A DNA stretch of 64,000 nucleotides from Dehalococcoidia bacterium (GCA_040902535.1 JBBDXD010000019.1:231454-295453), one strand, 5' to 3'; positions 34,336-42,877 are shown, counted from the first letter of the stretch. Numbers and translations are program-made. Notes: a model not told the origin generated them from the sequence alone.

Positions 34336-34435
34336 GGAGTAGTATCTCCTTGACGAGTAGCCCGCCGAAGGGAAGGTGGCGTCCGAAGCAGGGACGCTCC
34401 CCGCCGCCCCCTTCGGCGGGCTGCTGCTCCTACTC
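34336..34435. ncRNA. compact structured intergenic element
   Basis: Nested inverted repeats: GAGTA/TACTC (34355-34359 with 34431-34435), GCCCGCCGAAGGG/CCCTTCGGCGGGC (perfect 13 bp, 34360-34372 with 34409-34421) and an inner GCGTCC/GGACGC hairpin (34379-34384 with 34392-34397). A small GGAG/CTCC hairpin lies at 34336-34349. There is no coding frame. The strand is unclear. It could be a small RNA, a riboregulator or an inserted miniature repeat. Confidence 0.4.
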
Positions 34436-34444
34436 GAGCACACA

Positions 34445-34475
34445 GAGAAAGGCCCGCGTCCGTGCGGGCCTTCTC
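34445..34475 (-). terminator. intrinsic terminator of the LPDTG protein gene
   Basis: GGCCCGC/GCGGGCC (34451-34457 with 34464-34470) extended by GAGAA/TTCTC, followed on the minus strand by TTTCTCT. Located 22 nt after the stop of the minus-strand gene. Confidence 0.7.
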
Positions 34476-34496
34476 CGTTGCGTCGCTGTTGGCTGA

Positions 34497-34913
34497 TTAG
34501 CCGCGCTGGCGCGTACCGACAAGCACTGCACCGGCGCCGGCCACGAGCGCGCCTGCGCCCAACAGCCACAGCAGCGAAGCGTCCGTACCGCTGCCGCCCG
34601 TACCCGTGCCCGTGTCAGGCAGCGCGCCGCCACCCGCATCCGGCGTCGCCGCGTCGTCGTCGGCGTCACCGGCGACCGTCGGCGTGCTGATGCCGCCCGC
34701 GGCCGTGGTCGGCGTAGTGACGCCGCCGCCGGCATCCGGCGTCGCCGTGCCGTCGTCGCCGTCAGGCGTACCGGTCGTGTCACCGGCGCCGACCGTCGGC
34801 GTGTCATCGCCGGCGAAGGCCGTATTGCCGCTCGTACCGACCGCGAACGCCAGCATGAGGAGTACGATTCCTCCGATGATGGACGCAATTCCAAATGGTT
34901 TGGCTAGAGCCAT
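34497..34913 (-). CDS. secreted low-complexity protein with LPDTG sortase-type anchor
   Basis: 138 aa. An N-terminal membrane/signal segment (about residues 8-35, IIGGIVLLMLAFAVGTSG) is followed by an 80-residue D/G/T/P spacer and a C-terminal LPDTG motif. A hydrophobic stretch (LLWLLGAGALVAGAGAVLVG) and a TRQRG basic tail complete it. LPxTG, membrane span and positive tail are the full cell-wall sorting signal. GGAGGAG precedes the ATG. No sortase gene is in the window. It may instead remain membrane-anchored at both ends. Function unknown. Confidence 0.7.
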   Translation of the reverse strand: MALAKPFGIASIIGGIVLLMLAFAVGTSGNTAFAGDDTPTVGAGDTTGTPDGDDGTATPDAGGGVTTPTTAAGGISTPTVAGDADDDAATPDAGGGALPDTGTGTGGSGTDASLLWLLGAGALVAGAGAVLVGTRQRG

Positions 34914-35121
34914 ACTCTGCTTCTCCTCCTGAGAACAATGGGTGATTCCGCTTCTTCCTCAACGTATGGGCGCCCGTTTACGGAATCAATGGCTCAGGCG
35001 TCCAGTACGGGCCGTTGTAGCACCGCTGTTAGGCGCGCCCGACCACGGCGATGCCGCTTCTCAATCGCCGCCCACTCCATCCGCCGGATACGCGGTGCCC
35101 GCGCGTTGGCGCGCACCGCTC

Positions 35122-35167
35122 TTGTGGCGGCTCGCTCCGCCTCCGATACTTCTTAGCGTCACGCTAA
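35122..35167 (+). promoter_or_regulatory. marR promoter with palindromic operator
   Basis: TTGTGG (35122-35127), 17 nt, then GATACT (35145-35150) form a plausible promoter. Immediately downstream is TTAGCGTCACGCTAA (35153-35167), a 7-bp inverted repeat around one central base, ending 18 nt before the GTG of marR. Size, symmetry and position are those of an autoregulatory MarR operator. The rest of 34914-35121 shows nothing I can name. Confidence 0.65.
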
Positions 35168-35185
35168 CTGTTCGGACGGAGCGAA

Positions 35186-35650
35186 GTGGCAGATCGACGA
35201 GCGCAACGACATTCCGAGGCGATGCGCCTGTACGCCCAGGCGATTGCGATCATCGACCCGATCCGCATTCGCATGTGGAGCGAGGCCGAGCTGACCACCG
35301 GGCAATTGCGGCTGATGTTCTTCCTGCACGCAGAACCAGGCGCGACGCTGGGCGCGCTCGCGGCGCACCTCGATATCGCCGCTCCGACGGCGTCGGGGCT
35401 CGTCGACCGGTTGACGCGGCAGGACTACGTGCGCCGGGCGGAAGATGCGCAGGACCGCCGGTTCGTGCGCCACGAACTGACGCCCCGGGGACAGCAGATC
35501 GTGACGGAACTCCAGCGCGAGGGGCGAACGCTCCTGACGGAGATCCTGGCGGCACTGACGGATGACGAGCTGAATACGCTGACGCGCGGACTGCAGGCGC
35601 TGGTCGCGGCGGCAGCCAATGTTGCCATCGAAACGGGAGCGCCGAATTGA
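35186..35650 (+). CDS. MarR-family transcriptional regulator
   Basis: 154 aa winged helix-turn-helix repressor. Core motif LRLMFFLHAEPGATLGALAAHLDIAAPTASGLVDRLTRQDYVRR, followed by the wing with the MarR signature EDAQDRRFVRHELTPRGQ. Starts at GTG 35186. Its stop overlaps the start of the downstream MFS exporter gene, so it very likely controls drug-efflux expression through the palindrome just upstream. The effector is unknown. Confidence 0.9.
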   Translation: MADRRAQRHSEAMRLYAQAIAIIDPIRIRMWSEAELTTGQLRLMFFLHAEPGATLGALAAHLDIAAPTASGLVDRLTRQDYVRRAEDAQDRRFVRHELTPRGQQIVTELQREGRTLLTEILAALTDDELNTLTRGLQALVAAAANVAIETGAPN

Positions 35651-37353
35651 GTGCGTCGCCGGCGCCGATCGATTCAGCAAAGCGCTGGACGATCATGGGC
35701 GCAGTCATGCTCGGGCTGTTCCTCTCGGCGATGGATCAGACGATCGTCGGGACGGCGATGCCGCGGATCATCGCCGAGCTGTCAGGGCTGAAGCTCTACG
35801 CGTGGGTCTTTACGTCGTACATGCTCGCCTCGACCACGTTTGTGCCGATCGTTGGCAAGCTCGGCGATATCTACGGTCGCAAGATCTTCTTCCTCACGGG
35901 CATCGTCATCTTCCTGATCGGTTCGGTGCTGTGCGGTGTGTCGCAGAACATGGTGCAGCTGATCGTCTTTCGCGGCATCCAGGGCATCGGCGGCGGGTTC
36001 ATCTTTGCGAACGCGTTCGCCATCATCGCCGACCTGTTTCCGCCGGCCGAGCGTGGCAAGTACGTCGGCCTGATGAGCGGCGGCTTCGGGCTGGCGAGCG
36101 TGCTGGGCCCGCTGATCGGCGGCGGGATCACTGACCACCTTCACTGGCGCTGGGTCTTCTACGTAAACATCCCGCTCGGGCTGATGGCGCTCGTGGTCTT
36201 GGCGCTGGTGCTGCCAAAGAGCGAGCGGCACGACGCGACGCGGCGCCTGGACTATCCCGGCGCCGTGACCCTGGCGGCGGCGATCGCGCCCATGCTGCTG
36301 GCATTCTCGTGGGCAGGCGTAGACTACGCATGGACATCGCCCCAGGTCGTGCTGCCGCTCGCGTTCTCGGCATTGATGGCCGCCGCGTTCTTTATGATCG
36401 AGACGCGGGCAGACGAGCCGATCGTGCCGTTCTCGCTCTTCCGCAACCCGATCTTCGCTGTCTGCACTGCCGTAACGTTCGTCTCCGGCGCGGCGATGTT
36501 CTCGGCATCGGTGTACATTCCGCTGTTCATGCAGGGCGTGCTGAACTTCAGCGCGACGAATGCTGGCCTCGTGCTGACGCCGATGACCATCGCGATGGTG
36601 TGCGGCAGCGCGATCGGCGGCCAGGTGATCTCCCGGACGGGGCGCTATAAGGTTCTGACCGTCAGCGGCCTGACGCTCGCCACCGTCGGCTTGTTCCTGA
36701 TGTCGACGCTGACGAGGGGCTCATCGCAGGTCACGGGCATGCAGTACATGGCGCTGCTGGGGTTCGGGCTGGGGTTGAGTTTCCCCACACTGGTGCTGGC
36801 AACCCAGAACGCCGTCCCGCATCGCATGATGGGCCTGACGACGTCCCTGAACCAGTTCGCGCGCTCGACGGGAGGCACGATCGGCGTCGCGATCATGGGT
36901 TCGATCCTCACACGGCGGCTCAACGACGAGCTTGCGTCCGGCATGCCGCCGCGCGTCGCGGCAGAGGCACCGCCTCCGTTGCTCAGCACGCTGCAGAATC
37001 CGCGCGTGCTGCTTGATGATGGGGCGCTTCAGCGACTGCGCGACGACGGCTTCGGTGCGCTGTTCGGCGCCGACGCCCTACCGCTGTTCGACCAGACCAT
37101 CGCGTCGATGAAGGACGGCCTCGCGACGGCGATCACCGACGTCTTTCTGTTTGCCGCCGCGCTTGCGGCGATCTCCGTCGTCATCAGCCTGTTCCTGCGT
37201 GAAGTGCGGCTCGAGACGACGTATGAGGCCGCGCGAGAAGACACGCAGCTCGCCAGTGTCGATGGTTCTCCGGGCCCCGGACCGTCGGTCGTAGCGCCGA
37301 CGCTGCAGCAGCCCGTCGATCGTGCTTCGATCGATCGGGACGGCGCGCCGTGA
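35647..37353 (+). CDS. MFS multidrug exporter, DHA2 (EmrB/QacA) family, 14 TM
   Basis: 568-aa polytopic protein, proton-coupled drug exporter by family. N-terminal motif LFLSAMDQTIVGTAMPRIIAEL, motif A-like GKLGDIYGRKIFF, the antiporter region GIGGGFIFANAFAIIADLFP and the DHA2-typical HWRWVFYVNIPLG. Fourteen hydrophobic segments fit DHA2. The start is a TTG (35647) overlapping the marR stop; a GTG at 35651 is out of frame. The C-terminal 45 residues are hydrophilic. Confidence 0.9.
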   Translation: MSASPAPIDSAKRWTIMGAVMLGLFLSAMDQTIVGTAMPRIIAELSGLKLYAWVFTSYMLASTTFVPIVGKLGDIYGRKIFFLTGIVIFLIGSVLCGVSQNMVQLIVFRGIQGIGGGFIFANAFAIIADLFPPAERGKYVGLMSGGFGLASVLGPLIGGGITDHLHWRWVFYVNIPLGLMALVVLALVLPKSERHDATRRLDYPGAVTLAAAIAPMLLAFSWAGVDYAWTSPQVVLPLAFSALMAAAFFMIETRADEPIVPFSLFRNPIFAVCTAVTFVSGAAMFSASVYIPLFMQGVLNFSATNAGLVLTPMTIAMVCGSAIGGQVISRTGRYKVLTVSGLTLATVGLFLMSTLTRGSSQVTGMQYMALLGFGLGLSFPTLVLATQNAVPHRMMGLTTSLNQFARSTGGTIGVAIMGSILTRRLNDELASGMPPRVAAEAPPPLLSTLQNPRVLLDDGALQRLRDDGFGALFGADALPLFDQTIASMKDGLATAITDVFLFAAALAAISVVISLFLREVRLETTYEAAREDTQLASVDGSPGPGPSVVAPTLQQPVDRASIDRDGAP

Positions 37354-37369
37354 TGGTGGGTCGCGTACC

Positions 37370-37717
37370 ATGACCCGCATGCAACCGCGGGCGAAGCTCT
37401 GGCTCGAAAGGGACGGCCGCATCGTCCTCAGTGACTACCGTGTCCGCCTGCTCCGGCACATCGACGAGACAGGGTCGCTCGCGGAGGCGGCAGAACGCAT
37501 GCATCTCTCCTATAGACGGGCCTGGGGCAAAGTCCGCGAGATCGAACAGAACAGCGGCATGAAACTCGTCGAGAGCGCCGCGGGCGGCGCCGGCGGCGGC
37601 GGGTCGCGCCTGACCGCCGAGGGCCGCCGTCTCGTCGAGCTGTACGATCGCTTTCGGGCGTCTGTCGAGCAGGACATGTCGCGCGAATTTGGACGCGTCT
37701 TCGACAGAGACGCCTGA
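37370..37717 (+). CDS. ModE-type winged-helix regulator (no TOBE domain)
   Basis: 115 aa resembling the N-terminal DNA-binding domain of ModE: LLRHIDETGSLAEAAERMHLSYRRAWGKVREIEQ, then G-rich wing GGAGGGGSRLTAEGRRLV. It lacks the molybdate-binding MopI/TOBE domains of full ModE. It lies 90 nt upstream of the tungstate transporter genes, so it probably regulates them. Start at ATG 37370 or 37379; the frame upstream to 37322 overlaps the MFS gene. Confidence 0.85.
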   Translation: MTRMQPRAKLWLERDGRIVLSDYRVRLLRHIDETGSLAEAAERMHLSYRRAWGKVREIEQNSGMKLVESAAGGAGGGGSRLTAEGRRLVELYDRFRASVEQDMSREFGRVFDRDA

Positions 37718-37747
37718 CGCCTTCGGCTGGACGCAACACTCCCGCAA

Positions 37748-37771
37748 CGATATGCTCGCTCCGGCATAACG
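37748..37771 (+). promoter_or_regulatory. candidate ModE-like operator upstream of tupA
   Basis: Inverted repeat CGATATGC (37748-37755) and GCATAACG (37764-37771), 7 of 8 positions symmetric, with an 8-nt centre, 36 nt before the tupA start. The CGnTAT...ATAACG outline resembles known ModE sites. The ModE-type regulator is encoded directly upstream. Confidence 0.5.
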
Positions 37772-37807
37772 AAGGCGAGGGTCGCCCTGCTCGACGAGGA
37801 GGGGATT

Positions 37808-38707
37808 GTGTTCAGGAAGCACTGGCTGCTCGCGGCCGTCGCGTTGCTCATACTCACCGTCGCTGTCGCGTGCGACGATGACGAAGAAACGTCGGGAGCG
37901 GACAGCATGCCTGCGGCCGGCGCGTCGCCCCAGGCGACCAAGGCCAGCGGCGATGTGATCCTCGCCACCACGACGAGCACGCAAGACAGCGGTCTGCTCG
38001 ATGTCCTTGTGCCGATGTTCGAAGACGAGAGCGGCTACAACGTCCAGATCATCGCCGTCGGTTCCGGCGCCGCGATCGAACAGGGATCGCGCGGTGACGC
38101 CGACCTGGTGCTGGTACATTCGCCGGCGGCCGAGCAGCGCATGGTCGATGAGGGCAATGGCATCGAGCGGACGTTGATCATGCACAACGACTTCATCATC
38201 GTCGGGCCGGAGTCCGATCCGGCAGGGATCGCCGCCGCCGCGACCCTTAACGACGCGATGACGGCAATCTCGTCGACCGAGTCCCAATTCATCAGCCGCG
38301 GTGACGAGTCCGGCACCAATGCGCTCGAGCTGAGCCTCTGGGAGGACGCAGGCATAGACCCGTCGGGTGGCTGGTACGAAAAGAGCGGACAGGGCATGGG
38401 CGCCACGCTCCAGATCGCCGGCCAGCGGCAGGGGTACACCATCAGTGATCGGGCGACGTACCTGTCACAGCAGGACACACTCGACCTGGCGATCCTGCTC
38501 GAAGGCGAGTCGGCGCTGCTCAACGTCTACCACACGATCGTCGTCGACCCGGACGTCCACGGCAACGTCAACGTGGACGGCGCGCGTGCGTTCGCGGCGT
38601 TCCTCGTGCGCGAAGACGTGCAGCAGGTCATCGGGGAGTTCGGTGTCGAAGACTACGGCGAACCGCTGTTTTTCCCGGATGCCGGCAAGCCTGAACCTAC
38701 CGGCTGA
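37808..38707 (+). CDS. tupA: tungstate ABC transporter substrate-binding lipoprotein TupA
   Basis: 299 aa. A lipoprotein signal (LLAAVALLILTVAVAC) puts the anchored Cys near residue 22. The oxyanion-binding motif ATTTSTQDSGLLDVL and GSGAAIEQGSRGDADLVLVHSP are diagnostic of TupA-type tungstate binders, as are the ISRGDESGTN and GWYEKSGQGMG segments. Start is GTG 37808, three nt after GAGGAGGGG. Molybdate cannot be excluded from sequence, but TupA family members prefer tungstate. Confidence 0.92.
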   Translation: MFRKHWLLAAVALLILTVAVACDDDEETSGADSMPAAGASPQATKASGDVILATTTSTQDSGLLDVLVPMFEDESGYNVQIIAVGSGAAIEQGSRGDADLVLVHSPAAEQRMVDEGNGIERTLIMHNDFIIVGPESDPAGIAAAATLNDAMTAISSTESQFISRGDESGTNALELSLWEDAGIDPSGGWYEKSGQGMGATLQIAGQRQGYTISDRATYLSQQDTLDLAILLEGESALLNVYHTIVVDPDVHGNVNVDGARAFAAFLVREDVQQVIGEFGVEDYGEPLFFPDAGKPEPTG

Positions 38708-38727
38708 GCTGATCGGAGGAAGACAGC

Positions 38728-39495
38728 ATGGAATTCGTGTGGGACGCTCTTCGAGAAGCGATACGGCTGCTGGCGAACAACGACGAGCACGTGTACGAGG
38801 TGGCGTGGCGGTCGCTGCGGGTCTCGGGGACGGCGACGATCCTCGCGCTGATGATCGGCGTACCGGTCGGCGCGTTGCTGGCGTTCAACCAATTCCGCGG
38901 GCGGCTGGTGGCGCTCTCGCTGGTGAATACGGGCATGGGGATGCCACCTATCGTCGTGGGGCTCATCGTCGTCTTATTGCTGTGGCGCAGCGGCCCGCTG
39001 GGTGCGCTCGATCTCGTCTACACGACTGAGGGGATGATCATCGCGCAGACGATCATCGCCACTCCGATCATCATCGGGTTTACCGCTGCATCGATGTCCG
39101 CGCTTCCGTCGAAGCTGCGGCTGCAGGTCTACGCATTGGGTGCGTCGCGGCTGCAGATGCTCTGGCTCCTGGTGCGCGAGGTGCGGCTGCCGTTGCTCGC
39201 CGCGATCATGACGGCCTTCGGCGCCGCGATCTCGGAGGTCGGCGCGTCGGTGATGGTCGGCGGCAACCTGGAGGGCGAGACGCGCGTGCTGACGGGCGCC
39301 ATCCTCCTCGAACATAGCCAGGGCGACTTCGGTCCGGCGCTCGCGTTCGGCATCATCCTGCTTGCGTTGATGGTGGCGGTGAACGCACTCTTCACATGGG
39401 TGCAGTACGGGCTTCGGCGTGACCGCTGGCAAGCGGAAGGCGGCGCGACCGCCGAAGAAGCCCTGACGCCGAATCCTACATGGTTCAGGACATAG
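38728..39495 (+). CDS. tupB: tungstate ABC transporter permease TupB
   Basis: 255 aa with about five or six membrane segments. The ABC-permease EAA-like loop is in KLRLQVYALGASRLQMLWLLVREVRLPLL. Fits TupB in size. GGAGGAAGACAGC precedes the ATG. Its 3' end overlaps the tupC start by 16 nt. Confidence 0.9.
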   Translation: MEFVWDALREAIRLLANNDEHVYEVAWRSLRVSGTATILALMIGVPVGALLAFNQFRGRLVALSLVNTGMGMPPIVVGLIVVLLLWRSGPLGALDLVYTTEGMIIAQTIIATPIIIGFTAASMSALPSKLRLQVYALGASRLQMLWLLVREVRLPLLAAIMTAFGAAISEVGASVMVGGNLEGETRVLTGAILLEHSQGDFGPALAFGIILLALMVAVNALFTWVQYGLRRDRWQAEGGATAEEALTPNPTWFRT

Positions 39496-40568
39496 ACACG
39501 CTTAAGTTGGAGGCTCATGGCCTCATCGTGGACCGCGCGGCGCGCCGCGTGCTCGACATCGCCGAGTTCGGGCTTCCCGCGGGGCGCGTGACCGCGCTCA
39601 TCGGACCGAACGGGGCGGGGAAGACTACGCTGCTCATGCACCTCGCGCTACTGGAGCGCGCAACGCACGGCAACGTGCTCTTCGAAGGCGCAGCGACGCG
39701 TGGCCGCGAGCTTGCGCTGCGCCGGCGCATGGCCGTCGTGTTCCAGGAGCCGCTGCTGCTCGATCGCACGGTCGGAGCGAACGTTGAGACGGGTATGAGT
39801 CTGCGCGGCGTGGCGCGAGACGAGCGCAAGGGGCGCGTCGCCCACTGGCTTGCCGCGTTCGGGATCACGCAGCTCGCGGAGCGTTCGGCGCGCACGCTGT
39901 CCGGCGGCGAAGCGCAACGCACGAGCCTCGCCAGGGCATTTGCGCTCGAACCCGAGGTGCTGCTGCTCGATGAGCCGTTCAGCGCGCTCGACACGCCCAC
40001 GCGGGCGGCGATCATCGATGATCTTGCGGCAGCGTTGGCGGAGACCAGCGTGACGGCGATGCTCGTCACGCACGACCACGACGAGGCTGCGCGACTCGGC
40101 GATCGTGTCGCCGTCATGATCGGCGGCCGGATTCGCCAGATCGGCGCGCCGGCCAGCGTTTTCGGCGCGCCGGCGGACGAGGCGACGGCGGCGTTCGTTG
40201 GCGTCGAGACCATCGTCCCCGCCGACGTCACCTCGCGCAGCGAGGGTCTCGTGACACTGACCGCACACGGCCACGTCATCGAGGCGATCGCCTCGGGCCC
40301 GTTCAAGCGCGCGCTCGTATGTGTGCGCCCGGAGGACGTCAGCGTGTCGACCGGCGGTGAGATCGTCGCGGGGAGCGCGCGCAATCACCTGCCGGGGAGC
40401 GTCCGTCGCGTCGTCATGCTCGGCGCGGACGCCCGGGTCGAGATCGACTGCGGCTTTCCCGTGATTGCCCGCGTGACGCGCCGCTCCGTCGAGGACCTGG
40501 GACTCGCGGAAGGCGCCAGCGTCGTCGCGTCGTTCAAGGCGACGGCTGTGCACCTGATCCCGAAGTAG
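39480..40568 (+). CDS. tupC: tungstate ABC transporter ATP-binding protein TupC
   Basis: 362 aa. Walker A GPNGAGKTTLL near residue 45, Q-loop VVFQEPLLLDR, signature LSGGEAQRTSLARA, Walker B EVLLLDEPFSALD and H-switch VTHDHDEAARLGD. The C-terminal 130 residues form a TOBE-like regulatory domain (VGVETIVPADVTSRSEG...), as in other oxyanion importers. The 3' end overlaps the convergent GDPD gene by 35 nt. Confidence 0.92.
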   Translation: MVQDIDTLKLEAHGLIVDRAARRVLDIAEFGLPAGRVTALIGPNGAGKTTLLMHLALLERATHGNVLFEGAATRGRELALRRRMAVVFQEPLLLDRTVGANVETGMSLRGVARDERKGRVAHWLAAFGITQLAERSARTLSGGEAQRTSLARAFALEPEVLLLDEPFSALDTPTRAAIIDDLAAALAETSVTAMLVTHDHDEAARLGDRVAVMIGGRIRQIGAPASVFGAPADEATAAFVGVETIVPADVTSRSEGLVTLTAHGHVIEAIASGPFKRALVCVRPEDVSVSTGGEIVAGSARNHLPGSVRRVVMLGADARVEIDCGFPVIARVTRRSVEDLGLAEGASVVASFKATAVHLIPK

Positions 40569-41280
40569 CTTCGGCGTCCTTGTCGAGCTCCTCGAAGATG
40601 CCGGCGTCGTCGGAAATGATGCCGTCGACCCCCCACGAGAGCAGCTCGCGGGCGCGATTGTCGTTGTTCACGGTCCACGCGTAGACGATCAGGTTTGCGG
40701 CGTGGAGGCGCTCGACCAATGCGGGGCTTAGCAGCGTATGCCGGATAGACGTGCCGGCCGGCGGGTGGTCACGCTCAGCGCGCCGAAGCAGCGCGTTGAT
40801 CGCGTCGTGCCGCCCCACTGAGTAGAACATGCGCATGTCTGTCCCGGCGGTGGCCAAGCGGTCGAGCAGTTTCCACTGGTTCGACGAGACATCCGTGCGG
40901 GGCATCATTGCGTCGTGATCCTGGTGCAGTTCAAGGACGGCGTCCGCGGCGCGGAGCGAAGACGACTTGATGTCCAGGAACAGGTCGGCGCGAAAGTTGA
41001 TCTCGCGCAACAGGCGCCGCAGCGAGATGACGCCCCACGCCCAGCGCACGAACCACTTGTCGAACAGCACGGGTATGCCGGGCAGCTTGCGTTCGTGGCG
41101 AAGCACCAGACGCCCGCGCGCATGCCAGAAATCACACTCGATCGCGTCGACGCGTGCTTCCAGCGCGAGGTCTAGATGGTGAAGATTGTTGCCGGCCCGG
41201 TGCGCGATCGCGACGTAGGGGCGAGGCCGGCGGCCATCGCCCGCAGTTACAGGGTCGGACTGACTAGCCGGCTCCGACAA
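40534..41280 (-). CDS. glycerophosphodiester phosphodiesterase family protein
   Basis: 248 aa TIM-barrel enzyme, hydrolysing glycerophosphodiesters. Visible catalytic and metal residues: AHRAGN, the VDAIECDFW pair, LVLRHERKL, and LDIKSSS. At the C-terminus IVYAWTVNNDNRARELLSWGVDGIISDD is the family ending. No signal peptide, so cytosolic. Overlaps tupC convergently and yjbQ by 17 nt. Confidence 0.88.
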   Translation of the reverse strand: MSEPASQSDPVTAGDGRRPRPYVAIAHRAGNNLHHLDLALEARVDAIECDFWHARGRLVLRHERKLPGIPVLFDKWFVRWAWGVISLRRLLREINFRADLFLDIKSSSLRAADAVLELHQDHDAMMPRTDVSSNQWKLLDRLATAGTDMRMFYSVGRHDAINALLRRAERDHPPAGTSIRHTLLSPALVERLHAANLIVYAWTVNNDNRARELLSWGVDGIISDDAGIFEELDKDAEATSGSGAQPSP

Positions 41281-41767
41281 CGTTCACGAGCACCCGGCGC
41301 ATCCGCGGGTGGTCGAGTTCGACGAGAAAGACGCGCTGCCAGGTGCCGAGCGCGATTCGCCCGTCGATGACCGGAACGGTCTCGCTGGCGCCCAGGAACA
41401 GGTGCTGGCAATGGGCGTGGCCGTTCGCGCACTCGTCCTCGTTCATGTTGACGGTGCGGCGGGAGAAATCGTTGTGCTCGTAGTAGGCATTAGGGGGAGC
41501 GAAGTTGCGCAGCGTCCGCGCCATGTCGCGCAGGAGCAGCGGCTCATTCTCGTTGATCTTGATCGCTGCGGTAGTGTGCTGGGAGTAGATGGACACCTGG
41601 CCGAACTGGATACCAGCCGCTTCGACGATGCCGATGACGTCATCCGTTATGTCGATGAACTCCGGTGCCGTCTTCGTCTCGTACTCCAGCGCCTCGCAGA
41701 TCACCCGCGCTGCCGGGGCATCGGCCCGCGCGACCGTCTCCCTCCTGGCCTCCACGATTTGTTCCAT
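41264..41767 (-). CDS. YjbQ/UPF0047 family protein
   Basis: 167 aa. Family landmarks: FIDITDDVIGIVEAAGIQFGQVSIYSQHTTAAIKINENEP, HNDFSRRTVNMNEDECANGHAHCQHLFLG and GTWQRVFLVELDHPR. These supply the conserved His/Asn/Glu cluster. Members show weak thiamine-phosphate synthase activity. A dedicated thiE is present at 50.3 kb, so another role is likely. AGGCGG lies shortly before the ATG. The region 41768-41967 upstream shows no convincing gene. Confidence 0.88.
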   Translation of the reverse strand: MEQIVEARRETVARADAPAARVICEALEYETKTAPEFIDITDDVIGIVEAAGIQFGQVSIYSQHTTAAIKINENEPLLLRDMARTLRNFAPPNAYYEHNDFSRRTVNMNEDECANGHAHCQHLFLGASETVPVIDGRIALGTWQRVFLVELDHPRMRRVLVNVVGAG

Positions 41768-41967
41768 TGCACCGCCTTCTCTGGTGTTCCGCGCCCCGGA
41801 TGATCTGCGGTCATTCTCGGGGACGGGGTGCCTAAGCGCAATTCAGAGCCCGCATAACAGTCATGCGCCTGAGCGATTGCGATGCTGCCGAAACTCGCAC
41901 GGATTATGTCCGCGCCTGTAACCAATACGCGCAGAAAGGGCGCGTCGATCACGGGTCCACGCATGGA

Positions 41968-42402
41968 TCACGCGACCGTCAGCGTGCCCTTCATGTTCGG
42001 GTGCACATCGCACTGAAAGAAGTAGTCGCCCGTTTCAAGATCCAGCTCCAGCGTGTCTGTCGCGGGCCCGTTCCCGAGTGCTGTTTCGCCGACACTTTCG
42101 CCGCGCGCGTTGGCGCCGCGAAAGAAGTGGATGTTGTGCGGTGTGCCGCCGTCCGCATTCTCGAACTCGATCGTGACGGCGCCCGCCGGTGCGAGGAGTT
42201 CGTCGGTGTCAAACTCCAGGTTGCGCGCGACGATGACGATCGTGCCTTCGGCGTCGGGCGTCTTCGCTCCGCGCTCGGCAGGTGTGCCTGATGCACCCGG
42301 CGTCGTTACGGGATCGGAGTCGTCGCCGCCGCACGCCGCGACCGCCAGCCCGAAGAACGTCGCGATGAGCAGGCACGCGACCGCGATACGTCTTCCCTGC
42401 AA
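41968..42402 (-). CDS. cupredoxin-domain lipoprotein
   Basis: Likely exported, lipid-anchored blue-copper-like protein. The start is set at a TTG (42402) because AGAGGAGG lies 6 nt before it. This gives 144 aa, MQGRRIAVACLLIATFFGLAVAACGGDD, a clean lipoprotein signal with the Cys near residue 24. The ATG at 42507 would add a 35-residue basic leader. Copper ligands appear as the His in HNIHFF and the C-x2-H-x2-M cluster CDVHPNM. Probably electron transfer or copper handling; the partner is unknown. Confidence 0.82.
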   Translation of the reverse strand: MQGRRIAVACLLIATFFGLAVAACGGDDSDPVTTPGASGTPAERGAKTPDAEGTIVIVARNLEFDTDELLAPAGAVTIEFENADGGTPHNIHFFRGANARGESVGETALGNGPATDTLELDLETGDYFFQCDVHPNMKGTLTVA

Positions 42403-42484
42403 CCTCGGCCTCCTCTGCCAGCGCGTGAAGGATCGCACAATCCAATGAGTACCTGATTCGGAGCCGGCGAGGAAGCGCCGTCGT

Positions 42485-42877
42485 CTAGAGGGCTTGCCGG
42501 CCGCCAAACCCGGCGTCGATCTCGTGCCAGGTGGTGATGTGTTCTTCGCCCAGTCGCCAGCAAAGGTAAACGACGCGGCCTTCGCGTTCGCTCGGGAAGT
42601 CGAGCAGTCCCTCGTCGAGGCCTTTCAGTTCGACGCCCCATTCATTGAGACGCGCGAGGCGCTCGTTGAGTTGCTGGACGAGCGCTTCCGCCTTGCGGCG
42701 CTTCTCGGCTAATGCCTCCTCGTCCTTTACGTGGCCGTTGCCTGTGGCGCGACCTGCCGCGTCGACCAGCGCCTCGCGCAGCACGTCAATCTCGCGCTTG
42801 CAGGATTGCATCGCGAGCACTTCGTCACGTGCCTGCGGCAAGAGCGCTTCCGCTTCTTCGAGGGTGAACAGCTTCAA
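42485..42877 (-). CDS. DUF2203 family protein
   Basis: 130 aa. Matches DUF2203 by its ends, KLFTLEEAEALLPQARDEV and LLDFPSEREGRVVYLCWRLGEEHITTWHEIDAGFGGRQ, with a long helical middle (about residues 15-90). Cytosolic; no known function. Lies in a leftward group between TldE and the cupredoxin gene. Confidence 0.88.
   Translation of the reverse strand: MKLFTLEEAEALLPQARDEVLAMQSCKREIDVLREALVDAAGRATGNGHVKDEEALAEKRRKAEALVQQLNERLARLNEWGVELKGLDEGLLDFPSEREGRVVYLCWRLGEEHITTWHEIDAGFGGRQAL

Noticed and set aside
41701..41964. Minus-strand 87-codon frame upstream of yjbQ
   Set aside because: No ribosome-binding site, no family resemblance, and its end overlaps the start of yjbQ in another frame.
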